A stretch of DNA of 64,000 bases from Anadara kagoshimensis (taxonomy: Eukaryota > Mollusca > Bivalvia > Arcoida > Arcidae). The stretch spans positions 32,337,812 through 32,401,811 of the forward strand of contig CM037868.1 of assembly GCA_021292105.1 (NCBI GenBank), read 5' to 3'. Made by a program: the position numbers and the translations under genes. The notes under the pieces are model-generated. The model did not search any database, was not told the DNA's origin, and saw only the letters and a list, made by a program, of their open reading frames with translations. Position 1 is the first letter of the stretch; the number at the start of each line of letters is the position of its first letter. Shown here piece after piece: positions 32,109 to 45,090 of the stretch.

Positions 32109-32233
32109 TAGTCCGACTAATCAGACCACTAAACCCCCATTTTAATTTTTGACTTCTTGGAGGTTTGTGTCCACAAACCCCCAAAAAGTCAAAAAATTAA
32201 AATGGGGGTTTAGTGGCCCGATTAGTCGGACTA
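32109..32233. mobile_element. Foldback MITE 'tagtccgactaatcag', copy 2
   Basis: 125-bp hairpin with flanking 9-mers GCCCTACAC and ACCCTACAC (8 of 9 identical). The loop contains a second small inverted repeat GGAGGTTTGTGTCCACAAAC. Confidence 0.9.
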
Positions 32234-32239
32234 ACCCTA

Positions 32240-32835
32240 CACATGTGTCTCATGTTTATGTATTCATTCAGGGATTAAACATATTCAGTGATTTCCCTAA
32301 AATTATAGCAGGAGATATATTGACTAATCCAACAGGCCAGGGGTCAATGGGGCCACCTAGGCTGAAATGGATTTCCATGTCTTCTGAAGGCAATTTATGA
32401 ATTCCAACTTGCCAATTTCGGGTTTTAGGTGGTCTAATCTGCCTGTTGTTGGCTCTTAAGGAATACACTGATCATATACCCCCTACGCCCTTCATTTCAT
32501 ATGAATAAACATTTGTTTGAGAAACATTTCCCCCTTTTTAATGCAACACAGCTTGCATGAGCATGCAGGGTTTCAACCCATTTTTTTTTACCTTGATTAA
32601 ATTTAAAATATATCTAGACAGACTCGATTGTGGACATGTAATTGATAAAATGGCAAATTAAATTTTTTTAATCTATGTTTTGGTTTAAGGTTTGGAGAGT
32701 GTGGCAAGCTGAACAGAGGGTTCTTGTCCTTCCGGGGCACCTGACATGATTTCCTGGAGGAAGCTCATGTTTAATATATAATTTAGAGTTTAAACACCAT
32801 GACATTCAGAATTTAACGACTATTTTGTGACTTTT
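32240..32835. other. No gene seen; one degraded retroelement UTR piece
   Basis: Apart from AAGCTGAACAGAGGGTTCTT...CTTCCGGGGCACCTGACATG at 32707-32755 (a relative of the retroelement 3' UTR), this AT-rich stretch has nothing I can identify. Confidence 0.5.
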
Positions 32836-32859
32836 CTAGGATATTTGAAGCATTTTCCG

Positions 32860-33110
32860 ATGTCAAAAGCTCGCATTGCCCTGGACACATTTGACGTCCC
32901 ATAGTTCCATGTTCCTTTCACACAATTTTGATTACACACGCGGCGGGTGTTGCTAGCTAACATGAGGTCCTTACCCTTCCGGAGCACCCGTCCTCACATC
33001 CCTGGTGGAACTTTACATGTCTAACCTAACTTGTCAGTTCCAACGTGTTTACTTTGCTTCTGGATTGTGATTCGGACATAGATTAGTATGTTTGTTTTTT
33101 ATTCAATTAC
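32860..33110 (+). mobile_element. Retroelement 3' end, upstream of the big satellite
   Basis: Begins at the last RT residues (ALDTFDVP in frame), with the 3' UTR GGCGGGTGTTGCTAGC and CACCCGTCCTCACATCC. The tail GTGTTTACTTTGCTTCTGGA ends GATTAGTATGTTTGTTTTTT. It is the nearest full tail to the 39-bp array, which begins about 105 bp later. Confidence 0.7.
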
Positions 33111-33214
33111 TTTTCCATGACTTTTTATAAATTTCCGTGATTTTTCAGTGCAAATGCTGAATTCCATGACTTTTCAAATTCTGTAATATGAAACCTGTAA
33201 TTTGTCAGTTTTTT

Positions 33215-36200
33215 AGAGTTTTTACTTTGCTTTTGGGATTGTGATTTGGGCATGCAGTTTTCACTTAGTTTAATTCATCAGACCACTTAACCCCTACTTA
33301 AATTTTTGATTTGTTGGGGGTTACAAGACAAAAATTAAAATGGGGGTTTAGTGGACTGATTAGTCAGACTATTTTTACTTTGCTTTTGGGATTGTGATTT
33401 AGACATGGAGTTTTTACTTTGCTTTTTGGGATTGTAATTTGGACATTAGGTTTTACTTTGCTTTTGGGATTGTGATTTAGACATGGAGTTTTTACTTTGC
33501 TTTTTGGGATTGTGATTTAGACATGGAGTTTTTACTTTGCTTTTTGGGATGTGATTTAGACATGGAGTTTTTACTTTGCTTTTGGGATTGTGATTTAGAC
33601 ATGGAGTTTTTACTTTGGCTTTTGGATTGTGATTTAGACATGGAGTTTTTACTTTGCTTTTTGGTTGTGATTTTGACATCGAGTTTTTACTTTGCTTTTT
33701 GGGATTGTGATTTAGACATGGAGTTTTTACTTTGCTTTTTGGGATTGTGATTTAAACATGGAGTTTTTACTTTGCTTTTTGGGATTGTGATTTAGACATG
33801 GAGTTTTTACTTTGCTTTTTGGGATTGTGATTTAGACATGGAGTTTTTACTTTGCTTTTGGATTGTGATTTAAACATGGAGTTTTTACTTTGCTTTTTGG
33901 GATTGTGATTTAGACATGGAGTTTTTACTTTGCTTTTTGGGATTGTGATTTAGACATGGAGTTTTTACTTTGCTTTTGGGATTGTGATTTAAACATGGAG
34001 TTTTTACTTTGCTTTTTGGGATTGTGATTTAGACATGGAGTTTTTACTTTGCTTTTGGGATTGTGATTTAAACATGGAGTTTTTACTTTGCTTTTTGGGA
34101 TTGTGATTTAGACATGGAGTTTTTACTTTGCTTTTTGGGATTGTGATTTAGACATGGAGTTTTCACTTTGCCTTTGGCATTGTGATTTAGACATGGAGTT
34201 TTTACTTTGCTTTTGGGATTGTGATTTAGACATGGAGTTTTTACTTTGCTTTTTGGGATTGTGATTTAGACATGGAGTTTTTTACTTTGCTTTTTGGGAT
34301 TGTGATTTAGACATGGAGTTTTTACTTTGCTTTTTGGGATTGTGATTTAAACATGGAGTTTTTACTTTGCTTTTTGGGATTGTGATTTAGACATGGAGTT
34401 TTTACTTTGCTTTTTGGGATTGTGATTTAGACATGGAGTTTTACTTTGCTTTTTGGGATTGTAATTTAGACATGGAGTTTTCACTTTGCCTTTGGGATTG
34501 TGATTTAGACTGGAGTTTTTACTTTGCTTTTGGGATTGTGATTTAGACATGGAGTTTTTACTTTGCTTTTTGGGATTGTGATTTAGACATGGAGTTTTCA
34601 CTTTACTTTTGGATTGTGATTAAGGCACGGAGTTTTATTTTGCTTTTGGGATTGTGAATGATTTAGACATGAGTTTTTACTTTGCCTTTTGGGGTTGTGA
34701 TTTAGACATGGAGTTTTACTTTGCTTTTGGGATTGTGATTTAGACATGGAGTTTTTACTTTGCTTTTGGGATTGTGATTTAGACATGGAGTTTTTACTTT
34801 GCTTTTGGGATTGTGATTTAGACATGGAGTTTTTTACTTTGCTTTTTGGATTGTGATTTAGACATGGAGTTTTTACTTTGCTTTTGGGATTGTGATTTAG
34901 ACATGGAGTTTTTCACTTTCTTTTGGGATTGTGATTTAGACATGGAGTTTTTACTTTGCTTTTTGGGATTGTGATTTTGACATGGAGTTTTCACTTTGCC
35001 TTTGGGATTGTGATTTAGACATGGAGTTTTTACTTTGGCTTTTGGGATTGTGATTTTGACATGGAGTTTTTACTTTGCCTTTGGATTGTGATTTAGACAT
35101 GGAGTTTTCACTTTACTTTTGGGATTGTGATTTAGACATGGAGTTTTTACTTTGCTTTTGGATTGTGATTTAGACATGGAGTTTTCACTTTGCTTTTGGA
35201 TTGTGATTTAGACATGGAGTTTTTACTTTGGCTTTTGGGATTGTGATTTAGACATGGAGTTTTTACTTTGCCTTTGGGATTGTGATTTAGACATGGAGTT
35301 TTTACTTTGCTTTTGGGATTGTGATTTAGACATGGAGTTTTTACTTTGCTTTTGGGATTGTGATTTAGACATGGAGTTTTTACTTTGCTTTGGTTGTGAT
35401 TTAGACATGGAGTTTTTACTTTGCTTTTGGGATTGTGATTTAGACATGGAGTTTTTACTTTGCTTTTGGGATTGTGATTTAGACATGGAGTTTTCACTTT
35501 ACTTTTGGATTGTGATTTAGACATGGAGTTTTTACTTTGCTTTTGGATTGATTTTGACATGGAGTTTTCACTTTGCCTTTGGGATTGTGATTTAGACATG
35601 GAGTTTTTACTTTGGCTTTTGGATTGTGATTTTGACATGGAGTTTTTACTTTGCCTTTGGGATTGTGATTTAGACATGGAGTTTTCACTTTACTTTTGGG
35701 ATTGTGATTTAGACATGGAGTTTTTACTTTGCTTTTTGGGATTGTGATTTAGACATGGAGTTTTTCACTTTGCTTTTGGGATTGTGATTTAGACATGGAG
35801 TTTTTACTTTGGCTTTTGGATTGTGATTTAGACATGGAGTTTTTACTTTGCCTTTGGGATTGTGATTTAGACATGGGAGTTTTTACTTTGCTTTTGGGAT
35901 TGTGATTTAGACATGGAGTTTTCACTTTGCCTTTGGGATTGTGATTTAGACATGGAGTTTTTACTTTGCTTTTTGGGATTGTGATTTAGACATGGAGTTT
36001 TTACTTTGGCTTTTGGCATTGTGATTTAAACATGGAGTTTTTACTTTGCTTTTGGGATTTTGATTAAGGCACGGAGTTTTTACTTTTCTTTTGGGATTGT
36101 GATTTAGACATGGAGTTTTCACTTTGCTTTTGGGGTTGTGATTTAGACATGGAGTTTTTACTTTGGCTTTGGGATTGTGATTTAGACATGGAGTTTTTAC

Positions 36201-39200
36201 TTTGGCTTTTGGGATTGTGATTTTGACATGGAGTTTTTACTTTGCCTTTGGGATTGTGATTTAGACATGGAGTTTTCACTTTACTTTTGGGATTGTGATT
36301 TAGACATGGAGTTTTTACTTTGCTTTTTAGGATTGTGATTTTGACATGGAGTTTTCACTTTGCCTTTGGGATTGTGATTTAGACATGGAGTTTTTACTTT
36401 GGCTTTTGGGATTGTGATTTGACATGGAGTTTTTACTTTGCCTTTGGGATTGTGATTTAGACATGGAGTTTTCACTTTACTTTTGGGATTGTGATTTAGA
36501 CATGGAGTTTTTACTTTGCTTTTTGGGATTGTGATTTAGACATGGAGTTTTCACTTTGCTTTTGGGATTGTGATTTAGACATGGAGTTTTCACTTTACTT
36601 TTGGGATTGTGATTTAAACATGGAGTTTTTACTTTGCTTTTTGGGATTGTGATTTAGACATGGAGTTTTTACTTTGCTTTTTGGGATTGTGATTTAGACA
36701 TGGAGTTTTTACTTTGCTTTTTGGGATTGTGATTTAAACATGGAGTTTTTACTTTGCTTTTGGGATTGTGATTTAGACATGGAGTTTTTACTTTGCTTTT
36801 TGGGATTGTGATTTACATGGGTTTTTACTTTGCTTTTGGGATTGTGATTTAAACATGGAGTTTTTACTTTGCTTTTGGGATTGTGATTTAGACATGAGTT
36901 TTTACTTTGCTTTTGGGATTGTGATTTAAACATGGAGTTTTTACTTTGCTTTTTGGGATTGTGATTTAGACATGGAGTTTTTACTTTGCTTTTTGGGATT
37001 GTGATTTAGACATGGAGTTTTCACTTTGCCTTTGGCATTGTGATTTAGACATGGAGTTTTTACTTTGCTTTTGGGATTGTGATTTAGACATGGAGTTTTT
37101 ACTTTGCTTTTTGGGATTGTGATTTAGACATGGAGTTTTCACTTTACTTTTGGGATTGTGATTAAGGCACGGAGTTTTTATTTTGCTTTTGGGATTGTGA
37201 ATGATTTAGACATGGAGTTTTTACTTTGCCTTTTGGGGTTGTGATTTAGACATGGAGTTTTTACTTTGCTTTTGGGATTGTGATTTAGACATGGAGTTTT
37301 TACTTTGCTTTTGGGATTGTGATTTAGACATGGAGTTTTTACTTTGCTTTTGGGATTGTGATTTAGACATGGAGTTTTTACTTTGCCTTTTGGGATTGTG
37401 ATTTAGACATGGAGTTTTTACTTTGCTTTTGGGATTGTGATTTAGACATGGAGTTTTTTACTTTGCCTTTTGGGATTGTGATTTAGACATGGAGTTTTTA
37501 CTTTGCTTTTGGGATTGTGATTTAGACATGGAGTTTTCACTTTACTTTTGGGATTGTGATTTAGACATGGAGTTTTTACTTTGCTTTTTGGGATTGTGAT
37601 TTTGACATGGAGTTTTCACTTTGCCTTTGGGATTGTGATTTAGACATGGAGTTTTTACTTTGGCTTTTGGGATTGTGATTTTGACATGGAGTTTTTACTT
37701 TGCCTTTGGGATTGTGATTTAGACATGGAGTTTTCACTTTACTTTTGGGATTGTGATTTAGACATGGAGTTTTTACTTTGCTTTTTGGGATTGTGATTTA
37801 GACATGGAGTTTTCACTTTGCTTTTGGGATTGTGATTTAGACATGGAGTTTTTACTTTGGCTTTTGGGATTGTGATTTAGACATGGAGTTTTTACTTTGC
37901 CTTTGGGATTGTGATTTAGACATGGAGTTTTTACTTTGCTTTTGGGATTGTGATTTAGACATGGAGTTTTTACTTTGCTTTTGGGATTGTGATTTAGACA
38001 TGGAGTTTTTACTTTGCTTTTGGGATTGTGATTTAGACATGGAGTTTTTACTTTGCTTTTGGGATTGTGATTTAGACATGGAGTTTTTACTTTGCTTTTG
38101 GGATTGTGATTTAGACATGGAGTTTTCACTTTACTTTTGGGATTGTGATTTAGACATGGAGTTTTTACTTTGCTTTTTGGGATTGTGATTTTGACATGGA
38201 GTTTTTACTTTGCTTTTTGGGATTGTGATTTAAACATGGAGTTTTTACTTTGCTTTTTGGGATTGTGATTTAGACATGGAGTTTTTACTTTGCTTTTTGG
38301 GATTGTGATTTAGACATGGAGTTTTTACTTTGCTTTTGGGATTGTGATTTAAACATGGAGTTTTTACTTTGCTTTTTGGGATTGTGATTTAGACATGGAG
38401 TTTTTACTTTGCTTTTGGGATTGTGATTTAAACATGGAGTTTTTACTTTGCTTTGGGATTGTGATTTAGACATGGAGTTTTTACTTTGCTTTTGGGATTG
38501 TGATTTAGACATGGAGTTTTTCACTTTGCCTTTGGCATTGTGATTTAGACATGGAGTTTTACTTTGCTTTTGGGATTGTGATTTAGACATGGAGTTTTTT
38601 ACTTTGCTTTTTGGATTGTGATTTAGACATGGAGTTTTCACTTTACTTTTGGGATTGTGATTAAGGCACGGAGTTTTTATTTTGCTTTTGGGATTGTGAA
38701 TGATTTAGACATGGAGTTTTTACTTTGCTTTTGGGGTTGTGATTTAGACATGGAGTTTTTACTTTGCCTTTTGGGGTTGTGATTTAGACATGGAGTTTTT
38801 ACTTTGCTTTTGGGATTGTGATTTAGACATGGAGTTTTTACTTTGCTTTTGGGATTGTGATTTAGACATGGAGTTTTTACTTTGCTTTTGGGATTGTGAT
38901 TTAGACATGGAGTTTTACTTTGCTTTTGGGATTGTGATTTAGACATGGAGTTTTCACTTTACTTTGGGATTGTGATTTAGACATGGAGTTTTTACTTTGC
39001 TTTTTGGGATTGTGATTTTGACATGGAGTTTTCACTTTGCCTTTGGGATTGTGATTTAGACATGGAGTTTTTACTTTGCTTTTGGGATTGTGATTTTGAC
39101 ATGGAGTTTTTACTTTGCCTTTGGGATTGTGATTTAGACATGGAGTTTTCACTTTACTTTTGGGATTGTGATTTAGACATGGAGTTTTTACTTTGCTTTT

Positions 39201-42200
39201 GGGATTGTGATTTAGACATGGAGTTTTCACTTTGCTTTTGGGATTGTGATTTAGACATGGAGTTTTTACTTTGCTTTTGGGATTGTGATTTAGACATGGA
39301 GTTTTTACTTTGCCTTTGGGATTGTGATTTAGACATGGAGTTTTTACTTTGCTTTTGGGATTGTGATTTAGACATGGAGTTTTTACTTTGCTTTTGGGAT
39401 TGTGATTTAGACATGGAGTTTTTACTTTGCTTTTGGGATTGTGATTTAGACATGGAGTTTTTACTTTGCTTTTGGGATTGTGATTTAGACATGGAGTTTT
39501 CACTTTACTTTTGGGATTGTGATTTAGACATGGAGTTTTTACTTTGCTTTTGGGATTGTGATTTTGACATGGAGTTTTCACTTTGCCTTTGGGATTGTGA
39601 TTTTGACATGGAGTTTTTACTTTGCCTTTGGGATTGTGATTTAGACATGGAGTTTTCACTTTGCCTTTGGGATTGATTTAGACATGGAGTTTTCACTTTA
39701 CTTTTGGGATTGTGATTTAGACATGGAGTTTTACTTTGCTTTTTGGGATTGTGATTTAGACATGGAGTTTTCACTTTGCTTTTGGGATTGTGATTTTTAC
39801 TTTGGCTTTTGGGATTGTGATTTAGACATGGAGTTTTTACTTTGCCTTTGGGATTGTGATTTAGACATGGAGTTTTTACTTTGCTTTTGGGATTGTGATT
39901 TAGACATGGAGTTTTCACTTTGCCTTTGGGATTGTGATTTAGACATGGAGTTTTTACTTTGCTTTTTGGGATTGTGATTTAGACATGGAGTTTTTACTTT
40001 GGCTTTTGGCATTGTGATTTAACATGGAGTTTTTACTTGCTTTTGGGATTTTGATTAAGGCACGGAGTTTTTACTTTTCTTTTTGGGATTGTGATTTAGA
40101 CATGGAGTTTTCACTTTGCTTTTGGGGTTGTGATTTAGACATGGAGTTTTTACTTTGGCTTTGGGATTGTGATTTAGACATGGAGTTTTTACTTTGGCTT
40201 TTGGGATTGTGATTTGACATGGAGTTTTTACTTTGCCTTTGGGATTGTGATTTAGACATGGAGTTTTCACTTTAATTTTGGGATTGTGATTTAGACATGG
40301 AGTTTTTACTTGCTTTTTGGGATTGTGATTTTGACATGGAGTTTTCACTTTGCCTTTGGGATGTGATTTAGACATGGAGTTTTTACTTTGGCTTTTGGGA
40401 TTGTGATTTTGACATGGAGTTTTTACTTTGCCTTTGGGATTGTGATTTAGACATGGAGTTTTCACTTTACTTTTGGGATTGTGATTTAGACATGGAGTTT
40501 TTACTTTGCTTTTGGGATTGTGATTTAGACATGGAGTTTTCACTTTGCTTTTGGGATTGTGATTTAGACATGGAGTTTTCACTTTACTTTTGGGATTGTG
40601 ATTTAGACATGGAGTTTTTACTTTGCTTTTTGGGATTGTGATTTAGACATGGAGTTTTTACTTTGCTTTTGGGATTGTGATTTAAACATGGAGTTTTTAC
40701 TTTGCTTTTGGGATTGTGATTTAGACATGGAGTTTTTACTTTGCCTTTTGGGATTGTGATTTAGACATGGAGTTTTTACTTTGCTTTTGGGATTGTGATT
40801 TAGACATCGAGTTTTCACTTTGCCTTTGGGATTGTGATTTAGACATGGAGTTTTTACTTTGCTTTTTGGGATTGTGATTTAGACATGGAGTTTTTACTTT
40901 GGCTTTTGGCATTGTGATTTAAACATGGAGTTTTTACTTTGCTTTTGGGATTTTGATTAAGGCACGGAGTTTTCACTTTGCTTTTGGGATTGTGATTTAG
41001 ACATGGAGTTTTTACTTTGCTTTTTGGGATTGTGATTTAGACATGGAGTTTTTACTTTGGCTTTTGGCATTGTGATTTAAACATGGAGTTTTTACTTTGC
41101 TTTTTGGGATTGTGATTCAGACATGGAGTTTTTACTTTGCTTCTCGGATTGTGATTTAGACATGTAGTTTTTACATTGCTTTTTGGATTGTGATTTAGAC
41201 ATGGAGTTTTCACTTTGCTTTTTGGGATTGTGATTTAGACATGGAGTTTTCACTTTGCCTTTGGGATTGTGATTTAGACATGGAGTTTTTACTTTGCTTT
41301 TTGGGATTGTGATTTAGACATGGAGTTTTTACTTTGCTTTTGGGATTTTGATTAAGGCACGGAGTTTTTACTTTGCTTTTGGGATTGTGATTTAGACATG
41401 GAGTTTTCACTTTGCCTTTGGGATTGTGATTTAGACTTGCTTTTTGGGATTGTGATTTAGACATGGAGTTTTTACTTTGCTTTTTGGGATTGTGATTTAG
41501 ACATGGAGTTTTTACTTTGCTTTTGGCATTGTGATTTAAACATGGAGTTTTTACTTTGCTTTTGGGATTTTGATTAAGACACAGAGTTTTTACTTTGCTT
41601 TTTGGGATTGTGATTTAGACATGGAGTTTTCACTTTGCTTTTGGGATTGTGATTTAAACATGGAGTTTTTACTTTGCTTTTGGATTGTGATTTGGACATT
41701 GATTTTTTACTTTGCTTTTGGGATTGTGATTTAGACATGGAGTTTTCACTTTGCTTTTGGGTTGTGATTTAGACATGGAGTTTTTACTTTGCTTTTGGGA
41801 TTGTGATTTAGACATGGAGTTTTTACTTTGCTTTTGGGATTGTGATTTAGACATGGAGTTTTTACTTTGCTTTTTGGGATTGTGATTTAGACATCAGTTT
41901 TTACTTTACTTTTGGGATTGTGATTTAGACATGGAGTTTTTACTTTGCTTTTGGGATTGTGATTTAGACATGGAGTTTTTACTTTACTTTTGGGATTGTG
42001 ATTTAGACATGGAGTTTTCACTTTGCTTTTGGGATTGTGATTTAGACATGGAGTTTTTACTTTGCTTTTGGGATTGAAATTTAGACATGGAGTTTTTACT
42101 TTGCTTTTGGGATTGTGATTTAGACATGGAGTTTTACTTTGCTTTTGGGATTTGATTTAGACATGGAGTTTTTACTTTGCTTTTGGGATTGTAATTTGGA

Positions 42201-44695
42201 CATTGATTTTTCACTTTGCTTTTGGGATTGTAATTTAGACATTGAGTTTTTACTTTGCTTTTTGGGATTGTGATTTAGACATGGAGTTTTTACTTTGGCT
42301 TTTGGGATTGTGATTTAGACATGGAGTTTTTACATTGCTTTTTGGGATTGTGATTTAGACATGGAGTTTTCACTTTGCTTTTGGGATTGTGATTTAGACA
42401 TGGAGTTTTCACTTTACTTTTGGGATTGTGATTTAGACATGGAGTTTTTGCTTTTTGGGATTGTGATTTAGACATGGAGTTTTTACTTTGCTTTTTGGGA
42501 TTGTGATTTAGACATGGAGTTTTCACTTTGCTTTTGGGATTGTAATTTGGACATTGATTTTTCACTTTGCTTTTGGGATTGTAATTTAGACATTGAGTTT
42601 TTACTTTGCTTTTTGGTATTGTGATTTAGACATGGAGTTTTTACTTTGGCTTTTGGGATTGTGATTTAGACATGGAGTTTTTACATTGCTTTTTGGGATT
42701 GTGATTTAGACATGGAGTTTTCACTTTACTTTTGGATTGTGATTTAGACATGGAGTTTTTACTTTGCTTTTTGGGATTGTGATTTAGACATTGAGTTTTT
42801 ACTTTGCTTTTTGGGATTGTGATTTAGACATGGAGTTTTTACTTTGGCTTTTGGGATTGTGATTTAGACATGGAGTTTTTACATTGCTTTTTGGGATTGT
42901 GATTTAGACATGGAGTTTTTACATTGCTTTTTGGGATTGTGATTTAGACATGGAGTTTTTACATTGCTTTTTGAAATTGTGATTTAGACATGGAGTTTTT
43001 ACTTTGGCTTTTGGGATTGTGATTTAGACATGGAGTTTTTACATTGCTTTTTGGGATTGTGATTTAGACATGGAGTTTTCACTTTGCTTTTGGGATTGTG
43101 ATTTAGACATGGAGTTTTCACTTTACTTTTGGGATTGTGATTTAGACATGGAGTTTTCACTTTACTTTTGGGATTGTGATTTAGACATGGAGTTTTTACA
43201 TTGCTTTTTGGGATTGTGATTTAGACATGGAGTTTTTACTTTGGCTTTTGGCATTGTGATTTAAACATGGAGTTTTTACTTTGCTTTTTGGGATTGTGAT
43301 TCAGACATGGAGTTTTTACTTTGCTTCTCGGATTGTGATTTAGACATGTAGTTTTTACATTGCTTTTTGGGATTGTGATTTAGACATGGAGTTTTTACTT
43401 TGCTTTTGGGATTTTGATTTAGACATGGAGTTTTTACTTTGCTTTTTGGGATTGTGATTTAGACATGGAGTTTTTACTTTGCTTTTTGGGATTGTGATTT
43501 AGACATGGAGTTTTTACTTTGCCTTTGGGATTGTGATTTAGACATGGAGTTTTTACTTTGCTTTTTGGGATTGTGATTTAGACATGGATTTTTACTTTGC
43601 CTTTGGGATTGTGATTTAGACATGGAGTTTTTACTTTGCCTTTGGGATTGTGATTTAGACATGGAGTTTTTACTTTGCTTTTTGGGATTGTGATTTAGAC
43701 ATGGAGTTTTTACTTTGCTTTTGGGATTGTGATTTAGACATGGAGTTTTTACTTTGCTTTTGGGATTGTGATTTAGACATGGAGTTTTCACTTTGCTTTT
43801 TGGGATTGTGATTTAGACATGGAGTTTTTACTTTGCTTTTGGGATTGTGATTTAGACATGGAGTTTTTACTTTGCTTTTTGGGATTGTGATTTAGACATG
43901 GAGTTTTTACTTTGCTTTTGGGATTGTGATTTAGACATGGAGTTTTTTAACTTTGCTTTTGGGATTGTGATTTAGACATGGAGTTTTTACTTTGCTTTTG
44001 GGATTGTGAATGATTTAGACATGGAGTTTTTACTTTGCTTTTGATTTAGACATGGAGTTTTTACTTTGCTTTTGGGATTTTGATTTAGACATGGAGTTTT
44101 TACTTTGCTTTTTGGGATTGTGATTTAGACATGGAGTTTTTTAACTTTGCTTTTGGGATTGTGATTTAGACACGGAGTTTTTTAACTTTGCTTTTGGGAT
44201 TGTGATTTAGACATGGAGTTTTTTAACTTTGCTTTTGGGATTGTGATTTAGACATGGAGTTTTTTAACTTTGCTTTTGGGATTGTGATTTAGACATGGAG
44301 TTTTTTACTTTGCTTTGGGATTGTGAATGATTTAGACATGGAGTTTTTACTTTGCTTTTGGGATTTTGATTTAGACATGGAGTTTTTACTTTGCTTTTGG
44401 GATTTTGATTTAGACATGGAGTTTTTTAACTTTGCTTTTGGGATTGTGATTTAGACATGGAGTTTTTACTTTGCTTTTGGGATTGTGAATGATTTAGACA
44501 TGGAGTTTTTACTTTGCTTTTGGGATTTTGATTTAGACATGGAGTTTTTACTTTGCTTTTGGGATTGTGATTTAGACATGGAGTTTTTACTTTGCCTTTG
44601 GGATTGTGATTTAGACATGGAGTTTTTACTTTGCTTTTGGGATTGTGATTTAGACATGGAGTTTTTACTTTGCTTTTGGGATTATGACTTAAAAC
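33215..44695 (+). repeat. 11.5-kb satellite, 39-bp unit, ~290 copies
   Basis: Unit: GTTTTTACTTTGCTTTTGGG plus ATTGTGATTTAGACATGGA, with 37-42 bp length variants. The first unit is separated from the rest by a foldback MITE. Variants with TCACTTTGCC, TCACTTTACT, ACTTTGGC, TTAAACATGG or GATTAAGGCACGG recur in blocks rather than at random, showing higher-order duplication. The 13-codon period (MEFLLCFWDCDLD on plus, KTPCLNHNPKSKV and related on minus) creates many long ORFs on both strands. None has independent evidence of translation. The array ends in a diverged ATTATGACTTAAAACATAAA unit. Confidence 0.97.
33266..33371. mobile_element. Foldback MITE 'tagtccgactaatcag', copy 3, inside the satellite
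   Basis: 106-bp hairpin whose flanks TTTTCACT and TTTTTACT come from the satellite unit itself, so it inserted after the first units existed. Confidence 0.85.
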
Positions 44696-44735
44696 ATAAA
44701 CATATGTTCTAACCAAACAGTAAATGCCTTTATAA

Positions 44736-44913
44736 TACAGTTGAACCTGCCCTAAAGGACACCTCTGTGTAAGGCCACCTGCTGTTAAATGCCAGAAGTT
44801 TTTTATTCGAATTGATTTTTATTAATGTTGAACCGGTGTCTTAGGGCCACCTGTCCATAAAGGCAACTTTTATTGGTTCCCTTGGATGGCCTTTATAGAA
44901 AGGTTTGACTGTA
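44736..44913 (+). mobile_element. 'cagtccaacctgtc' MITE, copy 4
   Basis: From ACAGTTGAACCTGCCCTAAA to TAGAAAGGTTTGACTGTA, 178 bp, directly after the satellite. Confidence 0.75.
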
Positions 44914-44949
44914 ATTAAAAGGTAAACAAATTCAGCAATTATATTATTA

Positions 44950-45085
44950 GTGTATCACTTTGTTGGATACAGATAAACTGAATGAGGCAGATCGTCACTG
45001 ATTTCACCATACTCCATGTATTTCAACTGAATTCCTCCTGCTCACTACCTGTCTGTTCTTGTATTTGCTCACTACCTATAGTCTG
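44950..45085 (-). pseudogene. Duplicated 3' end of the zinc-finger gene
   Basis: On the minus strand, EYGEISDDLPHSVYLYPTK-stop copies the true C-terminus EYGEISDNVPRLIYLYPTK-stop. It is preceded by two EQTIGS/EQTGSEQ units in a different frame. The terminal 20 codons are open, but a stop and frame change separate them from the repeat units. It lies immediately downstream of the real stop and looks like a tandem duplication of the last ~130 bp. Confidence 0.75.
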
Positions 45086-45090
45086 TTCCA

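Noticed and set aside
33446-44716. Many ORFs with 13-residue repeats on both strands of the satellite
   Set aside because: Period effect of a 39-bp unit; length variants break the frames repeatedly, and both strands are equally open.
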